A DNA stretch of 64,000 bases from NCBI RefSeq assembly GCF_017165765.1, contig NZ_JAFGZD010000011.1, positions 1-64,000 on the forward strand, read 5' to 3'. Every line of letters starts with the position of its first letter. Within the stretch, counting starts at the first letter, position 1. The stretch is from Pseudomonas capsici (GTDB taxonomy: Bacteria > Pseudomonadota > Gammaproteobacteria > Pseudomonadales > Pseudomonadaceae). A model generated the notes under the pieces. That model searched no databases. It was not told the DNA's origin and saw only the letters and a program-made list of their open reading frames with translations. The translations under genes and the position numbers were made by a program. Shown in pieces: positions 61,888 to 64,000 of this stretch.

Positions 61888-63237
61888 ATGACCCAGAACA
61901 TTCCCGATCCGCTCCCTCCTCTGTCCGATGAAGAAGGCGAGAAACTGCTGCGCCGCGTGATGCTGCGTATCCTACCCTTCATATTCCTGTGCTACGTCAT
62001 CAGCTACCTGGACCGCACCAACGTCGGTTTTGCCGCCATCAGCATGAACAAGGATCTGGGCCTGACCGCCACCATGTTCGGCTGGGCAGCAGGCCTGTTT
62101 TTCTTTGGTTATTTCATTTTCGAGATCCCCAGCAACCTGCTCATGCAACGCTTCGGTGCCCGGGTCTGGATTGCCCGGATCATGATCACCTGGGGCCTGA
62201 TTTCCATGGCCACAGCCTTCGCCACCGGGCCGATCAGCTTCAGCATCCTGCGCTTTTTGCTGGGCGTGGCAGAAGCCGGCTTCACGCCCGGGGTCTATCT
62301 GTATTTCACCTACTGGTTTCCCGGTAAATGGCGTGCCAAGGCTATCGCTGCCTTCCTGCTGGGTATTCCCACCGCCAACATCATCGGTTCGCCATTGTCC
62401 GGCTGGCTGATGGAAATGCACGGCATCATGGGGCTGAAAAACTGGCAGTTCCTGCTGATCGCCGAAGCCTTGCCAGCGGTGCTGCTGGGCATTGCCTGCC
62501 TGTTCGTGCTGGTGGACACTCCGGCCAAGGCGCGCTGGATGAATGATCGGGAAAAAACCTGGCTGGGCGAGCGCCTCAAGCAAGAGCAGCAGGCCATCGG
62601 CTCTTCCCACGGCAACACCTTGCGCAGCGCACTGACCAACCCCAAGGTCTTCACACTGGCCGCGATCAACTTCTGCTGCATCGTCGGTTCTGTCGGCATC
62701 GGCCTGTGGATGCCACAGATCATCAAAAGCCTGGGCATGACCAACACCACCGTCGGTCTGGTCACAGCACTGCCTTATGTTCTCGGTGCAATATCCATGA
62801 CGATCTGGGCACGCCTGGCCAACCGCAGCCAGCAACGCCTGCCCTATGTGGCCGGCGCACTCGCCTTTGCGGCCGTGGCTCTGGTGGGTGCTGCGCTCAC
62901 TGACGAGCCGATAATGAAAGTCACCTGCCTGGCGTTGACCGTATCCGGCATCCTGTCATTCCAGGCGACCTTCTGGGCCATTCCGTCCACCATCCTGACC
63001 GGACGCGCCGCAGCAGGCGGGCTGGCGCTGATCGTCTCCATCGGCAACCTTGGAGGCTTTGCCGGTCCCTTCCTGATCGGCCTGATCAAGGACGCCACCC
63101 AGTCCTTCGCCGTCCCGTTCTACGTGGTCGCCTCGATCCTGATGCTCGGCACCTGCCTGATGCTCTGGCTCGGAGACCCGGCACGCCGCAAGGACGCCGA
63201 CGCCGGGCAGGCCGCTTACGACAGCGGCTCTCGGTAA
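61888..63237 (+). CDS. MFS transporter, ACS family (second copy in cluster)
   Basis: A 449-residue, twelve-helix permease closely related to the one at 57646: RILPFIFLCYVISYLDRTNV, FEIPSNLLMQRFGARVW and GVAEAGFTPGVYLYFTYWFP. The two copies probably import related anions or lactones. It is separated by 49 bases from the SMP-30 gene and followed by a strong GC hairpin. Confidence 0.92.
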   Translation: MTQNIPDPLPPLSDEEGEKLLRRVMLRILPFIFLCYVISYLDRTNVGFAAISMNKDLGLTATMFGWAAGLFFFGYFIFEIPSNLLMQRFGARVWIARIMITWGLISMATAFATGPISFSILRFLLGVAEAGFTPGVYLYFTYWFPGKWRAKAIAAFLLGIPTANIIGSPLSGWLMEMHGIMGLKNWQFLLIAEALPAVLLGIACLFVLVDTPAKARWMNDREKTWLGERLKQEQQAIGSSHGNTLRSALTNPKVFTLAAINFCCIVGSVGIGLWMPQIIKSLGMTNTTVGLVTALPYVLGAISMTIWARLANRSQQRLPYVAGALAFAAVALVGAALTDEPIMKVTCLALTVSGILSFQATFWAIPSTILTGRAAAGGLALIVSIGNLGGFAGPFLIGLIKDATQSFAVPFYVVASILMLGTCLMLWLGDPARRKDADAGQAAYDSGSR

Positions 63238-63246
63238 ACGCCTTCC

Positions 63247-63272
63247 GGCCGGCCCTGCTCAGAGGGCCGGCC
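63247..63272. terminator. GC-rich hairpin between convergent genes
   Basis: GGCCGGCCCT-GCTCAG-AGGGCCGGCC is a perfect 10-bp stem with no T-run. It is nine bases after the MFS stop and five before the convergent DoxX-like stop, so it may end both transcripts weakly. Confidence 0.5.
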
Positions 63273-63277
63273 CTCCA

Positions 63278-63688
63278 TCAACCAAGAGTTGTTTCAAGAA
63301 CCGTGGCCGCAGGCGCATAAGGCGACTGCAGGTCACGAACAGCGTTTTGCGTTGAGAAGGAAGCCATCAGAAAAATGAGGCCCAAGGCAGCAGGCAGTGC
63401 GCTTTTGGGATTGCGGACACCCAGGTGAGCCATCCCGGACAATATCAGGTGATAGAACATGCCAGCGTAGGCAAGATCACTCAGCGCTACATTGAAATGC
63501 CAGAGAATGGCGAGGGGGCCGAGTACCTTGACGACGATCATGAACGGTACAAGCCACGGGGCCGAATATCCCAGCTCCGCCTGGGCCTTTCGCACAAAGT
63601 CGCCTTTGGCGATATAAAGACCTGCTGACGTGAAATAAAGCAGCGACAACAATACAGTGCTGATCCAGTAGAGGTAATAAGTGGTCAT
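63278..63688 (-). CDS. DoxX-like membrane protein
   Basis: A 136-residue protein with four hydrophobic segments. It has the DoxX-like layout (LYFTSAGLYIAKGDF, PFMIVVKVLGPLAILWHF, LAYAGMFYHLILSGMAHLGV). The function is unknown. It is divergent from an HxlR-type regulator 81 bases away, a common pair in which the regulator controls the membrane protein. Confidence 0.78.
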   Translation of the reverse strand: MTTYYLYWISTVLLSLLYFTSAGLYIAKGDFVRKAQAELGYSAPWLVPFMIVVKVLGPLAILWHFNVALSDLAYAGMFYHLILSGMAHLGVRNPKSALPAALGLIFLMASFSTQNAVRDLQSPYAPAATVLETTLG

Positions 63689-63769
63689 TTTTTCTCTCTG
63701 ACTTGAAAGTAAGTTCAATAAGTGGCGAGGATGTCGCCTCACATGAACTTCAACAAGTAGGATGAATTA

Positions 63770-64000
63770 ATGGTGGCTAGTATGGAAAACCAGACTATTG
63801 AGGAAACTACAGTCAATATGCATGAAGAAATGCGTCGTGCATTTGCTCTGCTTTCAGGTAAATGGAAACTGGAAATCATGTGGCTGCTCAATCAGCGAAT
63901 CTATCGCTTTGGTGAGTTGCGCAAAGCCATTCCCGGTATTACTCAGCACATGCTTACAGCACAACTGCGAGAACTGGAGGCCGACGGCCTGGTATCGCGC
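63770..64000 (+). CDS. HxlR-family transcriptional regulator (cut by window end)
   Basis: The first 77 codons of a winged-helix regulator. The family signature is clear: MHEEMRRAFALLSGKWKLEI, then FGELRKAIPGITQHML and LRELEADGLVSR. The ATG at 63770 has AGGA seven bases upstream. The reading frame continues past base 64000. It is divergent from the DoxX-like gene, its likely target. Confidence 0.88.
   Translation, partial: MVASMENQTIEETTVNMHEEMRRAFALLSGKWKLEIMWLLNQRIYRFGELRKAIPGITQHMLTAQLRELEADGLVSR

Noticed and set aside
1..64000. CRISPR arrays, tRNA and rRNA genes, replication origin.
   Set aside because: No regular spaced repeats, cloverleaf-type segments, rRNA stretches or DnaA-box clusters were seen while reading both strands.

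Overview
The window is a chromosomal segment of a fluorescent Pseudomonas, most likely of the P. syringae / P. viridiflava type. This rests on the gene content (cysS-glnS next to ppiB-lpxH, miaE, acnB of exactly the gamma-proteobacterial length, the 1,618-residue NAD-glutamate dehydrogenase, the moxR-bat and sbcDC operons), on the high-GC coding style and on several classes of Pseudomonas REP repeat between genes. No rRNA, tRNA, CRISPR array, origin or intact prophage is visible. The assignment is by recognition of sequence, not by a search.

Layout. 1-1.35 kb: an IS110-family insertion sequence cut by the left window edge, followed by a dispersed GC-rich repeat. 1.3-5.9 kb: housekeeping genes cysS and glnS (minus strand) diverge from ppiB-lpxH. 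6-9.5 kb: a marR-emrA-emrB multidrug efflux operon whose promoter lies inside palindromes. 9.5-14.7 kb: miaE, a tandem universal stress protein with a textbook ANR-type promoter, a DUF1289 protein and acnB, preceded by a 139-bp element that looks like a MITE. 14.8-21 kb: small transcription units, namely a hydrolase-marR pair, a LysR regulator divergent from a Rid-family gene, a YqaA-type membrane protein, a LysE exporter, a MerR regulator divergent from a secreted hydrolase, a lipoprotein and a tiny acidic protein.

21-27.7 kb: four overlapping minus-strand genes (glycosyltransferase, UDP-galactopyranose mutase, clan GH-A glycosidase, ABC exporter) diverge from galE. Together they read as a self-contained route from UDP-glucose to UDP-galactofuranose and on to an exported glycoconjugate. 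27.7-34.2 kb: gdhB and two small plus-strand genes. 34.4-46.2 kb: a tightly overlapping moxR-DUF58-DUF4381-VWA-VWA/TPR-BatD operon, then sbcD-sbcC. 46.2-55.3 kb: an accessory stretch of lipoproteins, short secreted or membrane peptides, a lactonase-like propeller protein, a chemoreceptor, an NTP/NDP-exchanger-like MFS protein, a START-like protein, an immunity-like DUF6882 gene and a Bro-N gene.

55.7-63.3 kb: a catabolic cluster. It holds an RraA-type aldolase, a D-2-hydroxyacid dehydrogenase, two ACS-type MFS transporters, a Tat-exported LigI/fuconolactonase-type hydrolase, an SMP-30 lactonase and an IclR regulator. A perfect TTGAAAC-AAC-GTTTCAA palindrome in one divergent promoter, with degenerate copies in the other, ties the two halves together. 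The window ends inside an HxlR-type regulator next to a DoxX-like gene.

The strongest candidates for undescribed biology are the galactofuranose cassette, the IclR/lactone catabolic cluster and the inverted-repeat element in front of acnB.
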